Below are positions 53,828-61,949 of a stretch of 64,000 bases of DNA, piece after piece. Under the pieces are notes generated by a model, which was not told the origin of the DNA, did not search any database, and saw only the letters and a program-made list of their open reading frames with translations. A program made the translations under genes and the position numbers. Numbering within the stretch: position 1 is the first letter of the stretch; each line of letters opens with the position of its first letter. Source of the DNA: Pseudomonas entomophila L48 (GTDB taxonomy: Bacteria; Pseudomonadota; Gammaproteobacteria; Pseudomonadales; Pseudomonadaceae); the NCBI RefSeq assembly GCF_000026105.1, contig NC_008027.1, forward strand, positions 4,608,501 through 4,672,500, written 5' to 3'.

Positions 53828-53918
53828 ACGGCCAGGAGACTTGTTCCTGATGCCCTGTACGAAATATGCCTCCCTGCCAAGCCACCGCACGGGCACATTT
53901 CGTACAAGGGCCGTACAG

Positions 53919-54869
53919 CTAGGCAAAGGCGATTTTCAGCCGCTCCCCTAGTGCGCCAACATGCAGCCACTCAGACAAGAACCTTTTGAAATACACCATG
54001 AAAATCGCCAAGCGCTGCCGCGTGTCAATTGCCTTCAGGCTATTGGCCGCCCCCTCGGCATAGGCATCCACCTCTTGCCAGGTCGAATGAAACTGTTCGA
54101 GGTGCCGAGTGACGCCGATAATCCCTGGGTCCATTCGTTCAAGCCTGGAGTTCAATAGATCGGCGTCGTACGCTTCCAGCAACCTCGGCTCCATCAAACG
54201 CCGCCAGAAATCTGGGTACCGTGAGAGGTCGTGAACCTGGGCACGCTCAAGCGCAACACGTTTTCCATTTACCTGAGGCGTCAAGTCGTACCTGTATTTG
54301 TCGCGAAATGCCCCGAAGTCGGCCAACAACAACGTGACATCACCCGCAAGGCCGTTGACCAGAAGGCGAAGGGTGTCCAGGCGTTCCGCCATCAACACTA
54401 CTTGCTGACGATCGCCGGGGCTGAGCGGCAGATCATCGTCCTGTGCCAGTTGCTCCCAGGTGTACTGCCCCCCGCCCAATGCCTCGAGCCGCGACGCAAG
54501 GCCCAACGTTTGTTCTCCCAGGCGCTCTACTTCGTGGGTGAGATCCACCAGGTCGCGGCCCATGAACAGTGCGCCATATCGCAAAGGCCACCATTCACGC
54601 GCGATCCACCTGAGGCCGTCTACCAGTTCCAGCATTCGTTGGGGCATGAGTTCCGGTTCATCGGTATCGCTGTAGCCCAACCACCAGGTCATCGATTCAA
54701 GGCTGGCAGGCAATTGTTCCAGGTAATTGACATGGTCATCCACGCGCTTGACAGCGATGCGTAGAGAGTCATCCCCTATCGTCATCATTCCAGCCAATGC
54801 GTTCATCAGCGCATCCACCCGCGTAGAGTCACTGCTCTCCAACTGGCTTGATACAGTCAAGTCCTTCAT
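53919..54869 (-). CDS. Truncated XaxA/YaxA-like paralogue without membrane segment (third toxin-locus subunit)
   Basis: 316 residues from ATG 54869 (GAAAGG about 10 bases upstream). Clearly paralogous to the subunit A at 55939: shared WWLGYSDTDEPELMPQRMLE vs RWLGYQDIDEPELKPASMEA, DDLPLSPGDRQQVVLMAERL vs IPLSENDQEAVTLLVEYM, and C-terminal AIFMVYFKRFLSEW vs AIFVIMFKKFLGQW. It lacks the ~60-residue stretch that in subunit A carries the hydrophobic insertion hairpin and much of the central coiled coil. It may be a soluble accessory, regulatory or immunity-like subunit, or a decayed copy. No frameshift or internal stop is seen. Third gene of the unit, 63 bp after subunit B. Confidence 0.75.
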   Translation of the reverse strand: MKDLTVSSQLESSDSTRVDALMNALAGMMTIGDDSLRIAVKRVDDHVNYLEQLPASLESMTWWLGYSDTDEPELMPQRMLELVDGLRWIAREWWPLRYGALFMGRDLVDLTHEVERLGEQTLGLASRLEALGGGQYTWEQLAQDDDLPLSPGDRQQVVLMAERLDTLRLLVNGLAGDVTLLLADFGAFRDKYRYDLTPQVNGKRVALERAQVHDLSRYPDFWRRLMEPRLLEAYDADLLNSRLERMDPGIIGVTRHLEQFHSTWQEVDAYAEGAANSLKAIDTRQRLAIFMVYFKRFLSEWLHVGALGERLKIAFA

Positions 54870-54932
54870 GACATCTGAACCTTTCCAAGGCGAGACCGCC
54901 GCACCTCGATGCGGGGTCTCGCGCGTCAACAC

Positions 54933-55925
54933 TCAGAAGCCATCTCGGATCTGGCCAAGGATGCTTCGCTGATAAGCCAGAAGGCTGTTGAACAGGTCTG
55001 CAATGTTCTGCAGGCCCGCCACATCTTGCGGCGTGGTGCCTTTGAGCTCGCTCAGGAAAGTGTCCAGGGACAGGGTCAGGCCATTGACGGCGGTGCTCCA
55101 GTCACTGCGCTGGGCCAACAGGGGCGGCACCCCTTCCAGGGCCGTGAGCTGCCGCAGGCATTCAGCGAGTTCTTTGCTCTGCGCCAGCTGTCGCTCCTTG
55201 AGTGAGTCCAGGTTGCCCGCCAGCCGGCGACGCTCATCCTGCAACCTGCTGTAGTGCTGGCCGCTGACCAGCAATCCAACAATCTTCTCCAGGTCTTTGA
55301 GCGCCTTGGTGGCAGCCTCCGCCAACAACGCGGCCTCGCCACCGGGCAGCGCCAGTGCGGCCAGCTGTTCAGGAGTCGGGACCAACCCTTCGAACTTCAC
55401 CTCGACCTCGATGGCTTCCAGTGCCTGAAGCGCAGCCCTCACCGCCTCTAACTTGCCTTCCTCGACCTTGATCTCGGCATCCAGCTCCACTTGGCCGCTT
55501 TCCAGTTGCGTTTGCCGCTTGGACAGACGCGTCTCGTCGCTCGTGGGATCGAGCGCAGGCAACGCCAGCAGATCGGTTCTCGCCGCCCTGAGCCTGGAAA
55601 CCTGGAGAGCGAGACGTGTCAGCACGTCTTGGATTTCCCCGTGAGCCATCGACCAAAGTTCCTCATCCTCGAATCCAGCGAGTGCCTCGATGATGTCGTC
55701 CAGTGGGTTGATGTTGAGCTTCGCCTCAAGCTTCTGGGCATCAGCCTGCAAGTTTTCAGAAGTCTCTTTCATCAGCTTCGCGTGCCGTTCAAGCGCCTCA
55801 TGCAACAGCGGCATCGGCTTCAGCCGGCCCTCTTGCCAGGCCCGCAGGAATGCAACGGCGGTGGCGAGAATCCGGTCCAGTTCGGGCTGCTGGGCAGGGG
55901 TCATGTGAATCACGTTATCGTTCAT
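54933..55925 (-). CDS. xaxB: XaxB/YaxB-like alpha-pore-forming toxin subunit B
   Basis: 330 residues from ATG 55925. Predicted almost wholly helical with heptad-rich segments (RHAKLMKETSENLQADAQKL, TRLSKRQTQLESGQVELDAE, RLAGNLDSLKERQLAQSKEL) and a moderately hydrophobic middle (PGGEAALLAEAATKALKDLE). The position after an A subunit and the fold pattern match XaxB/YaxB. No signal peptide, as in the family. Starts 13 bp after subunit A stop, clearly co-transcribed. In XaxAB and YaxAB, B subunits form the core of the pore together with A. Assignment is by resemblance. Confidence 0.78.
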   Translation of the reverse strand: MNDNVIHMTPAQQPELDRILATAVAFLRAWQEGRLKPMPLLHEALERHAKLMKETSENLQADAQKLEAKLNINPLDDIIEALAGFEDEELWSMAHGEIQDVLTRLALQVSRLRAARTDLLALPALDPTSDETRLSKRQTQLESGQVELDAEIKVEEGKLEAVRAALQALEAIEVEVKFEGLVPTPEQLAALALPGGEAALLAEAATKALKDLEKIVGLLVSGQHYSRLQDERRRLAGNLDSLKERQLAQSKELAECLRQLTALEGVPPLLAQRSDWSTAVNGLTLSLDTFLSELKGTTPQDVAGLQNIADLFNSLLAYQRSILGQIRDGF

Positions 55926-55938
55926 GGTGCAGTACCTG

Positions 55939-57102
55939 TCAGCGGGCCGAAATGGCGTCATCGAATACACGGGTCAAATGAAGGGAGAGGCGCTCGACGC
56001 CGTTCCACTGGCCAAGGAATTTTTTGAACATGATGACGAAAATGGCCAACTTCTGGCCATCCTTGATCAGCTCGAGTTGCTCGACTGCTCCGCTGGTATA
56101 TCCATCGACATACCCCCACATCGAGTGCAGGTGCTTGGCCGACGCCGCTACATCCCGCAGGCGCGCATCCAGGTCATCGACGAACTGGACCAGCTCCGTG
56201 AGTCGCCCCTCCAGGTTGAGGCGTACCCTCAGCTGTTCGGCGACGTCGCGACGTTCAACTTCGCGCTTCTTGCGTTCCTTGCGCGCCGTTTCAGCCTTCG
56301 AACCATAAATTGAACCACCGATAATCGCCCCAAGGGCACCACCGGCCAGACTTCCCAGCACCAACTTCAGGTACTGGTCGTATTCCGCTTTCCGCTCGGC
56401 AATCTCAGCATCGAGGTCCTTGAGCCGTCCTCGCAGACGCTCGACCTCGCCATCGCCCTTCTTGCGCTCAAGAGCGACGTCCTTGTCCGCAACGGCAGGC
56501 AGCAACTTCAACTCGATTTCGTCCCTGAACACCGCGCACTCTTCCACCACGCGATCAACACAGTCGGCGTAGGTTCTTGCATCGGCGTTGAGGATCTTCA
56601 TGTATTCGACCAACAGCGTGACAGCCTCCTGGTCGTTCTCGCTCAGGGGAATTGGCTGGGCCAGCTCCATCTCTTCCCAGGGAATCCCGCCCAGGCCCTT
56701 GTCTCTCAGGCGCTCGCACTCATCGACAATCTCCTTGCCCGTCACCTTGAACTTGTTGGCAGTCGACGCCAGCTCGCTCGAAAGCTGTTTGCTTTTGTCA
56801 GACAGGGGCGTCCATTTGCCCGCATGGCCACGCAGGTCGCCAAACAGCGCCTCCATGCTCGCAGGTTTCAGCTCGGGTTCGTCGATGTCCTGGTAGCCCA
56901 GCCAACGTTCCAGGTTGTCCTGGGTCCTGGGCAAGGCATAGACGTAATTGACGTACTTGTTGATGGTGATGATGTGTTCACGACTGAGCGTCAGGCCACC
57001 CTCGTTCTCGCCGTCGCGCTCCGCCATGGCTTGCACCATCGCCAAGGGCTGGTCGGCCGCCGCTTCCGCCAGCTCTTCGAAGCTGACATCTTGATATCTC
57101 AT
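55939..57102 (-). CDS. xaxA: XaxA/YaxA-like alpha-pore-forming toxin subunit A
   Basis: 387 residues, strong RBS AAGGAG 8 bases before ATG 57102. Helical bundle with coiled coils at ~95-135, 155-200 and 210-245, then a hydrophobic Gly/Ala hairpin LKLVLGSLAGGALGAIIGG (residues ~246-264), then a Lys/Arg/Glu-rich coil (ETARKERKKREVERRDVAEQ), and a C-terminal amphipathic part KLAIFVIMFKKFLGQW. This is the ClyA-superfamily layout of XaxA/YaxA binary cytotoxins, where A docks on membranes and, with B, opens a pore. First gene of a three-gene minus-strand unit; export route unknown. Confidence 0.82.
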   Translation of the reverse strand: MRYQDVSFEELAEAAADQPLAMVQAMAERDGENEGGLTLSREHIITINKYVNYVYALPRTQDNLERWLGYQDIDEPELKPASMEALFGDLRGHAGKWTPLSDKSKQLSSELASTANKFKVTGKEIVDECERLRDKGLGGIPWEEMELAQPIPLSENDQEAVTLLVEYMKILNADARTYADCVDRVVEECAVFRDEIELKLLPAVADKDVALERKKGDGEVERLRGRLKDLDAEIAERKAEYDQYLKLVLGSLAGGALGAIIGGSIYGSKAETARKERKKREVERRDVAEQLRVRLNLEGRLTELVQFVDDLDARLRDVAASAKHLHSMWGYVDGYTSGAVEQLELIKDGQKLAIFVIMFKKFLGQWNGVERLSLHLTRVFDDAISAR

Positions 57103-57112
57103 ACGCTACTCC

Positions 57113-57145
57113 TTGTACCCAAACCACCGTGGTTTGGTGGTACAA
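57113..57145 (-). promoter_or_regulatory. xaxA: Hairpin abutting the xaxA ribosome binding site
   Basis: Minus-strand TTGTACC...GGTACAA outer arms and CAAACCA/TGGTTTG inner arms form a near-continuous stem whose 3' end runs directly into AAGGAG. The AAGGAG also fits the A-N-GGA core bound by RsmA/CsrA-type proteins. An overlapping DNA operator is also possible. Confidence 0.55.
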
Positions 57146-57226
57146 AGCTAGGGCGTGCCTACGGCTGCTAGCAGCAGGCAGTACTTCCTCCTACATCAGT
57201 TGTTCCACTTTCCGATCGGGGTTTTC

Positions 57227-57625
57227 ATGCTATCTCGCACTGCATTGTTCCTTCTTGCACTCGGCCTGTTGAGCGCCTGCGCGCCCATGCCCAAGCACCC
57301 GGAACCGATCGTCCTGGAAAAAGCCAACCAGTGCCCGATTACACTGGCCGCTGGGCAGACGCTGACATTGCGTCTGCCCAGCAACCCCAGCACGGGCTAT
57401 CGCTGGCTGGTCCAGCATCCGGCGGCCAATATCCTGCGCAGCCTTGGCCCAGAGGTATACAGCGATCCGGACGATAACGGGGTGGTGGGCAGCGCTGGCC
57501 AGTCGCAGTGGCGTTTCCAGGCCCAGGGCAGCGGGGAAAGTCACCTGATTCTGGTGTACCAGCAACCCTGGGCACCTGAAGTCAGCCCTGCGCAAACCTT
57601 CGACTGTGCCGTGACCGTCAAGTGA
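57227..57625 (+). CDS. Chagasin-like (I42) protease-inhibitor lipoprotein
   Basis: 132 residues from ATG 57227. Lipoprotein signal with lipobox LLSAC, then a chagasin fold: [20 protein letters not shown] (the NPTTGY loop), [20 protein letters not shown] (second loop), YQQPW (third loop). The family inhibits papain-like cysteine proteases; membrane-bound bacterial versions are common and may protect the cell. Divergent from the xaxA operon with a 124-bp shared gap. Confidence 0.82.
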   Translation: MLSRTALFLLALGLLSACAPMPKHPEPIVLEKANQCPITLAAGQTLTLRLPSNPSTGYRWLVQHPAANILRSLGPEVYSDPDDNGVVGSAGQSQWRFQAQGSGESHLILVYQQPWAPEVSPAQTFDCAVTVK

Positions 57626-57704
57626 GCCTGCCGGATGGCGATGCACAAACACTGGGCTTTGGCTAAAATGCTTGCCCATTTCGTCGTCCCTCCCTGGTAG
57701 ATCC

Positions 57705-58448
57705 GTGAGCAAAGAACCCGACCGCCTATTCGCCCAGCCCCTGGAGCAGGTGCCCGACTTCGTCTTCAACGAAGATGTGGTGCAGGTGTTCCCGGACATG
57801 ATCAAGCGCTCGGTGCCCGGTTACCCGACCATCGTCGAGAACCTCGGCGTGCTGGCTGCGCGCTTCGCCCAGCCGCACTCCGCGCTGTATGACCTGGGTG
57901 CCTCGCTGGGCGCGGTCAGCCAGTCGCTGCGCCGCCATGTGCGCAGCGACGGCTGCCGGGTGATCGCGGTGGACAACTCCGCGGCCATGGTCGAGCGCTG
58001 CCGCCAGTACCTCACCGCCCAGGACTCGATGTTCCAGGAGTTGCTGCCGGTTCAGGTGCTGGAAGCCGACATCCTTACGCTGCCCTTCGAGCCCGCCTCG
58101 GTGGTGGCGATGAACTTCACCCTGCAGTTCATCGCCCCCGAGCAACGCCTGGCGCTGCTCGGTCGTATCCGCCAGGCCCTGCTGCCGGGCGGTGCGCTGA
58201 TCCTCTCGGAGAAATTGCGTTTCGCCGACGATCAGGAACAGCAACTGCTCAACGAACTGCATCTGGACTTCAAGCGTGCCAATGGCTACAGCGAACTGGA
58301 AATCGCCCAGAAGCGCAGTGCCATCGAGAACGTGATGAAACCCGACACCCTGGAAACCCACAAGGAACGCTTGCACGCCGCCGGCTTCAGCAAGGTCGTG
58401 CCGTGGTTCCAATGCCTCAACTTCGCCTCGCTGATAGCCCTGCCATGA
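57705..58448 (+). CDS. cmoA: CmoA, carboxy-SAM synthase
   Basis: 247 residues from GTG 57705, same length as E. coli CmoA. Contains [57 protein letters not shown] and [20 protein letters not shown]. Converts SAM and prephenate to carboxy-SAM for wobble-uridine modification of tRNA. Overlaps cmoB by 4 bp. Confidence 0.94.
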
Positions 58449-59401
58449 TCGATCTGTCCCCCCTCGTCCGCCGCCTGGCGGGCACGCCCCTCGCCACCTG
58501 GTCCCAAGGCCTGCAGGCACAACTGGAAGCCAAGCTGGAGAAAGGCCACGGCGATCTGGATCGCTGGCGCGGCGCCCTGGAGTCGCTGCCGAAGCTGACA
58601 CCCAGCCAAGTTGACCTGGTCGACGGCCTGCGTCTGGACTGTGACTGCGACGACGCCACCCGCGCGCAGATGCATCAGGCGCTGATGGGGCTGTCGCCCT
58701 GGCGCAAGGGGCCGTTCGACCTGTTCGGCGTGCACGTGGACACCGAATGGCGCTCTGACTGGAAATGGTCACGGGTCGGCCCGCATCTGGACCTCAAGGG
58801 CAAGCGCGTGCTCGATGTAGGTTGCGGCAACGGCTACTACCAGTGGCGCATGCTCGGCGCCGGGGCCGACATGGTCATCGGCGTCGACCCCAACTGGCTG
58901 TTCTTCTGCCAGTTCCAGGCGGTGCAGCAGTACCTGCCGGAGCTACCGGCCTGGCACCTGCCGTTCGCCCTGGAAGAGCTGCCGGCCAACCTCGAAGGCT
59001 TCGACACCGTGTTTTCGATGGGCGTGTTCTACCACCGTCGCTCGCCCATCGAGCACCTGCTGGCGCTCAAGGACTGCCTGGTCAAGGGCGGCGAACTGGT
59101 GCTGGAGACCCTGGTGATCGAGGGTGACGAGAACCAGGTGCTGGTGCCTGAAGACCGCTACGCGCAGATGCGCAACGTCTGGTTCCTGCCCTCGGTGCCG
59201 GCGCTGGAGCGCTGGCTGCGCCGGGCGGGCTTCAGTGATGTGCACTGCGTCGATGTTAGCGTCACGTCGGTCGAGGAACAGCGTAGCACCGAGTGGATGC
59301 GCTACCAGTCGCTGGGCGACTTCCTCGACCCGAACGACCACGGCAAGACCGTCGAAGGCCTGCCGGCACCGCGCCGCGCCACGCTGCTGGCGCGCAAATA
59401 A
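58445..59401 (+). CDS. cmoB: CmoB, tRNA uridine-34 carboxymethyltransferase
   Basis: 318 residues from ATG 58445. Contains [60 protein letters not shown]. Transfers the carboxymethyl group from carboxy-SAM to 5-hydroxyuridine-34 of tRNA. Coupled with cmoA by ATGA. Confidence 0.94.
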
Positions 59402-59423
59402 AAAAGGCGCCCATCTGGGCGCC
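59400..59423 (-). terminator. Terminator for the small exported gene
   Basis: GGCGCCCA / TGGGCGCC stem (59406-59423); on the minus strand it is followed by TTTTTT. The plus strand has no T run, so it acts mainly for the convergent gene at 59471. Confidence 0.8.
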
Positions 59424-59470
59424 CGAATCCACCTGCGCCGAGGAGCTGACGCGGCGCAGGTGTGTGGTAC

Positions 59471-59674
59471 TCAATCCTTGGCAAGCTCGCGGGCCTTCTC
59501 CTCGGCCTTGCGCTCGCGTTCCACCACCGCCTCTTGCTTGTCGCCGTACAGGCGTTGCTGGTCCTGGCGGAAGGCTTCCCAGAACTGCTTGGAACGCTCC
59601 GCGCCACCCTCGGCGTAGACGCTGGCGCTGCCCAGGGCGAGGGTCGCCAGCAGCAGGTATTTGGTCAGGTTCAT
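59471..59674 (-). CDS. Small exported coiled-coil protein, 67 aa
   Basis: Signal peptide MNLTKYLLLATLALGSASVY (cleavage after VYA), then a ~45-residue highly charged helical mature part (FRQDQQRLYGDKQEAVVERE). GAGG 9 bases before ATG 59674. A Pseudomonas-type small protein without known function; likely periplasmic helix. Confidence 0.75.
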   Translation of the reverse strand: MNLTKYLLLATLALGSASVYAEGGAERSKQFWEAFRQDQQRLYGDKQEAVVERERKAEEKARELAKD

Positions 59675-59796
59675 CGTGCTTGCCTCGTGATAACCGTATC
59701 GACAGGGCCATCCTAGCGAGGCACAGCTAACGCCAAGGTGAGGCGGACATTACAGTGTTGAAAGGCCGGCTGATGCCCATCGACCTGACATGGCCT

Positions 59797-59883
59797 CTGT
59801 AGGAGCGGCTTCAGCCGCGATCACCCGCAACGCGGGTGCCAGATATCGCGGCGCCTGCATCGCGGCTGAAGCCGCTCCTACAG
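59797..59883. repeat. REP pair
   Basis: CTGTAGGAGCGGCTTCAGCC GCGAT and inverted partner CGCGGCTGAAGCCGCTCCTA CAG. The right REP supplies the stop codon (TAG, plus-strand CTA 59878-59880) of gspK. Confidence 0.88.
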
Positions 59884-60846
59884 GGAGATCGCAGGCTCGC
59901 GCCCAAGCACCCGCACCTGCTGCGCCGGCACCCGCGCATGCCATTGCACCACCCCCAGCGCCTCGACCCGGAACTGACTGCGCAGGGTGCGCCCCGCTTC
60001 CTCAAATGACAGCTGCAACAAGAAGTGCCCGCTGTTGAGCAGCAGGCCCTCGCTCAGCCGGGCGAACGTCTCGTCATCCACAGCACCCAACGCCTGGCGC
60101 AATGCGCCTGCATCCACATAGCCCGCAGCAGGCCGGCCGGTGACGATGCGGCTGAGCAACGAACGCGAGAATCGCCCCTCGTACAGCGCTTCCAGCAAGG
60201 GCAGGTGTTCAAGCCCCAGGGCGTTGGCATTGAGCCGCCAGCCCGTGGTAAACGGCAACGCACAGAGCATCGGGTAACGCGCCTGACGGCTGGCATCTTG
60301 TTCCAGCAGCAGGTTCAGCTCGCTGCTGTCGACCATCGGTTGGTTGGCTGCCAGCCGTGGGGGCTGCTGGCGCAGGTACTGGGCGCTTTCAGCCCCTTGC
60401 AAGCGGGCGTCGCTATCACTGTCGAGCCAGTCAGCCAGGCCGTCGACCAGCCGCTCGGCGGCCATGTCGTCCCCCAACAGGTGGCGCAGCTGGCGTTCGG
60501 CGCGCTCGCCATCCTCGCCCAGCAACGCGTTGACGTTGAAACAGGTGTGCTGGTCGACCACTCGCAATTGGGCCTTACCGGCACCAAAATCGTAGTCCAG
60601 CGGCTGCCCGCGTAGTGCCTGCCAGAACAACGGGCTGGCGCGCCAGCCCGGATCGCGCAGGGCCTGCGAGGCGTAGGCCAGCCCCGCCTGCTCCATGGCC
60701 CGCACCTGCACGCGCTGGTGCAGCAGGCGCACGTCATCGACCTGGCGCCGGCCATCTTCCACCAACCAGGCCAGCCCCCCGGCGAGCATCGCCAGTACCA
60801 CCAGCACCATCAGCAGTGCCGCGCCCCGTTGTCGCCTGGCTGCCAT
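59878..60846 (-). CDS. gspK: Type II secretion minor pseudopilin GspK (orphan)
   Basis: 322 residues. Prepilin leader RQRG followed by AALLMVLVVLAMLAGG, then the GspK periplasmic domains (CFNVNALLGEDGERAERQLR, LADWLDSDSDARLQGAESAQ, GWRLNANALGLEHLPLLEAL). GspK caps the T2SS pseudopilus with GspI and GspJ. No other gsp/xcp gene is found in 4 kb on either side, so it is an orphan here. The stop TAG comes from a REP. A TatA gene is divergent at 60996. Confidence 0.87.
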   Translation of the reverse strand: MAARRQRGAALLMVLVVLAMLAGGLAWLVEDGRRQVDDVRLLHQRVQVRAMEQAGLAYASQALRDPGWRASPLFWQALRGQPLDYDFGAGKAQLRVVDQHTCFNVNALLGEDGERAERQLRHLLGDDMAAERLVDGLADWLDSDSDARLQGAESAQYLRQQPPRLAANQPMVDSSELNLLLEQDASRQARYPMLCALPFTTGWRLNANALGLEHLPLLEALYEGRFSRSLLSRIVTGRPAAGYVDAGALRQALGAVDDETFARLSEGLLLNSGHFLLQLSFEEAGRTLRSQFRVEALGVVQWHARVPAQQVRVLGREPAISL

Positions 60847-60995
60847 CCTTGCTTCCCTGTGGGTTCCCGAGGGGGCCAGTGAACACTGTGGTTGTTTCAG
60901 TCAGATGGCAGCAACACGACCGTCACGCCCGCGTCATCTGCGAAAGGCAGGATTGCGCTTTCGTTTTTTCATCGACCTGACAGGAGTGGTCCTAC

Positions 60996-61211
60996 ATGGG
61001 TGGCATCGGAATCTGGCAACTGGTGATCGTGCTATTGATCGCCTTCCTGCTGTTCGGCAGCAAGCGTCTCAAAGGGTTGGGCAGCGATGTGGGCGAGGCG
61101 ATCCAGGGCTTTCGCAAGTCCATGGGCGGCGATGCCGAGGGCAATCCTGCAGTGCAGCAGCCCCCGCTGAGCAACCAACAGGCCAAGCAATCCTCACACA
61201 CGGACCTGTAG
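60996..61211 (+). CDS. tatA: TatA-type twin-arginine translocase subunit
   Basis: 71 residues. Short hydrophobic helix (IWQLVIVLLIAFLLFGSKRL), FG hinge, then the amphipathic KGLGSDVGEAIQGFRKSM, and a disordered tail. AGGAGTGG RBS. A second TatA separate from a tatABC cluster. Ends ACG GAC CTG-TAG where TAG belongs to a REP. Confidence 0.87.
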   Translation: MGGIGIWQLVIVLLIAFLLFGSKRLKGLGSDVGEAIQGFRKSMGGDAEGNPAVQQPPLSNQQAKQSSHTDL

Positions 61212-61231
61212 GAGCCAGCCTTGCTGGCGAT
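61207..61231. repeat. Single REP after tatA
   Basis: CTGTAGGAGCCAGCCTTGCT GGCGA; its TAG at 61209-61211 is the tatA stop codon. Confidence 0.8.
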
Positions 61232-61306
61232 GCCCGGCATAGCCGGGCCCGATCACCAGCAAGGCCAGACAGCGACCTCCACAGAAGTCGGCGTTGCAAT
61301 CAACGG

Positions 61307-61540
61307 CTACGGTTCAACCCCTGACTCCATGTCATCGATCAACGCCTTGGCCATGGCGCTCAGAATCCGCGCCGAACTGCCGGCCAGCAGATCGCCTTCC
61401 ATCTCTGCCTCGCAGGTCAGGTGGCGGATGCAGCCAAGCAATACTGACAACTCGCTGAAAGCATCCTGGAAGGGAACGCCCGGTTCGACCTTGAACAGGT
61501 CCATGCAGGTGGTGCGGCCTGCGGTATGCCCCCTGGTCAT
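61307..61540 (-). CDS. DUF3077-like small protein
   Basis: 77 residues. Core DLFKVEPGVPFQDAFSELSV then LLGCIRHLTCEAEMEGDL matches the DUF3077 pattern (V-PGVPF-DAL..S.LL..A). Probably all-helical and cytoplasmic. Start overlaps the stop of the upstream small gene (ATGA 61537-61540), so the two are coupled. Function unknown; the family is largely confined to Pseudomonas. Confidence 0.75.
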   Translation of the reverse strand: MTRGHTAGRTTCMDLFKVEPGVPFQDAFSELSVLLGCIRHLTCEAEMEGDLLAGSSARILSAMAKALIDDMESGVEP

Positions 61541-61779
61541 GGCTGTACCTCCGGCCTGTGCTCGAGCAAAGCGCAGGCGAGTTGCCCGAGGTAATCGCTG
61601 GCAGTGAACAGGCGGTCGCGATAGTCGCTGGGTTCGGTCTTGAAATAGACATCGAGTACGTCGGAAATGGCGGTGGCTACCTCGACGGCAGCGGCCATCG
61701 CCTCCTCGCGGGTGAGGGTGGGGCGGATGGTGATGAAGGGGGCGATGCGGGGTGGGTCGGGGTCGATTTTTTTCATCAT
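61537..61779 (-). CDS. Small Pseudomonas protein (DUF6124/DUF3077-type), 80 aa
   Basis: ATG 61779 (or 61776) with AAAGGAA 5 bases upstream; KKIDPDPPRIAPFITIRPTL then TREEAMAAAVEVATAISDVL and LFTASDYLGQLACALLEHRP. Proline-rich start plus helical rest resembles small paired proteins around DUF3077. Coupled to the DUF3077-like gene. Preceded by a long structured leader. Upstream frame extension to 62007 crosses that leader and is rejected. Confidence 0.68.
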   Translation of the reverse strand: MMKKIDPDPPRIAPFITIRPTLTREEAMAAAVEVATAISDVLDVYFKTEPSDYRDRLFTASDYLGQLACALLEHRPEVQP

Positions 61780-61818
61780 GAAGTTCCTTTCGTGGATGAC
61801 AGGAACCGCCACTTGATC

Positions 61819-61949
61819 GTTCTCACATGATTTGGGTGGCAGCCATGCGCGGAGTGAGAACCCGGCCACGAAGGAAAACCGGTCAGGACGAACCTGCCCG
61901 CGCACGGCTGCCATAGCAGAGCGGCGATCTTCGTGGAACGGGTTCTCAC
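61819..61949 (-). promoter_or_regulatory. Structured leader with interleaved, mutually exclusive helices
   Basis: Helix A: 61837-61852 pairs with 61898-61913 (15 of 16). Helix B: GTGAGAACCCG at 61854-61864 plus CCACGAAG at 61866-61873 pairs exactly with 61939-61949 and 61929-61936. The arms are interleaved (A B A' B'), so they form a pseudoknot or alternate. GTGAGAAC (61854-61861) can also pair with GTTCTCAC at 61819-61826. Located 40-170 bp upstream of the small two-gene unit on the minus strand. Confidence 0.7.

Noticed and set aside
55369..55656. Short minus-strand open frames within the xaxB gene
   Set aside because: Out-of-frame shadows with no start signals; the 330-residue frame has consistent helical heptads.
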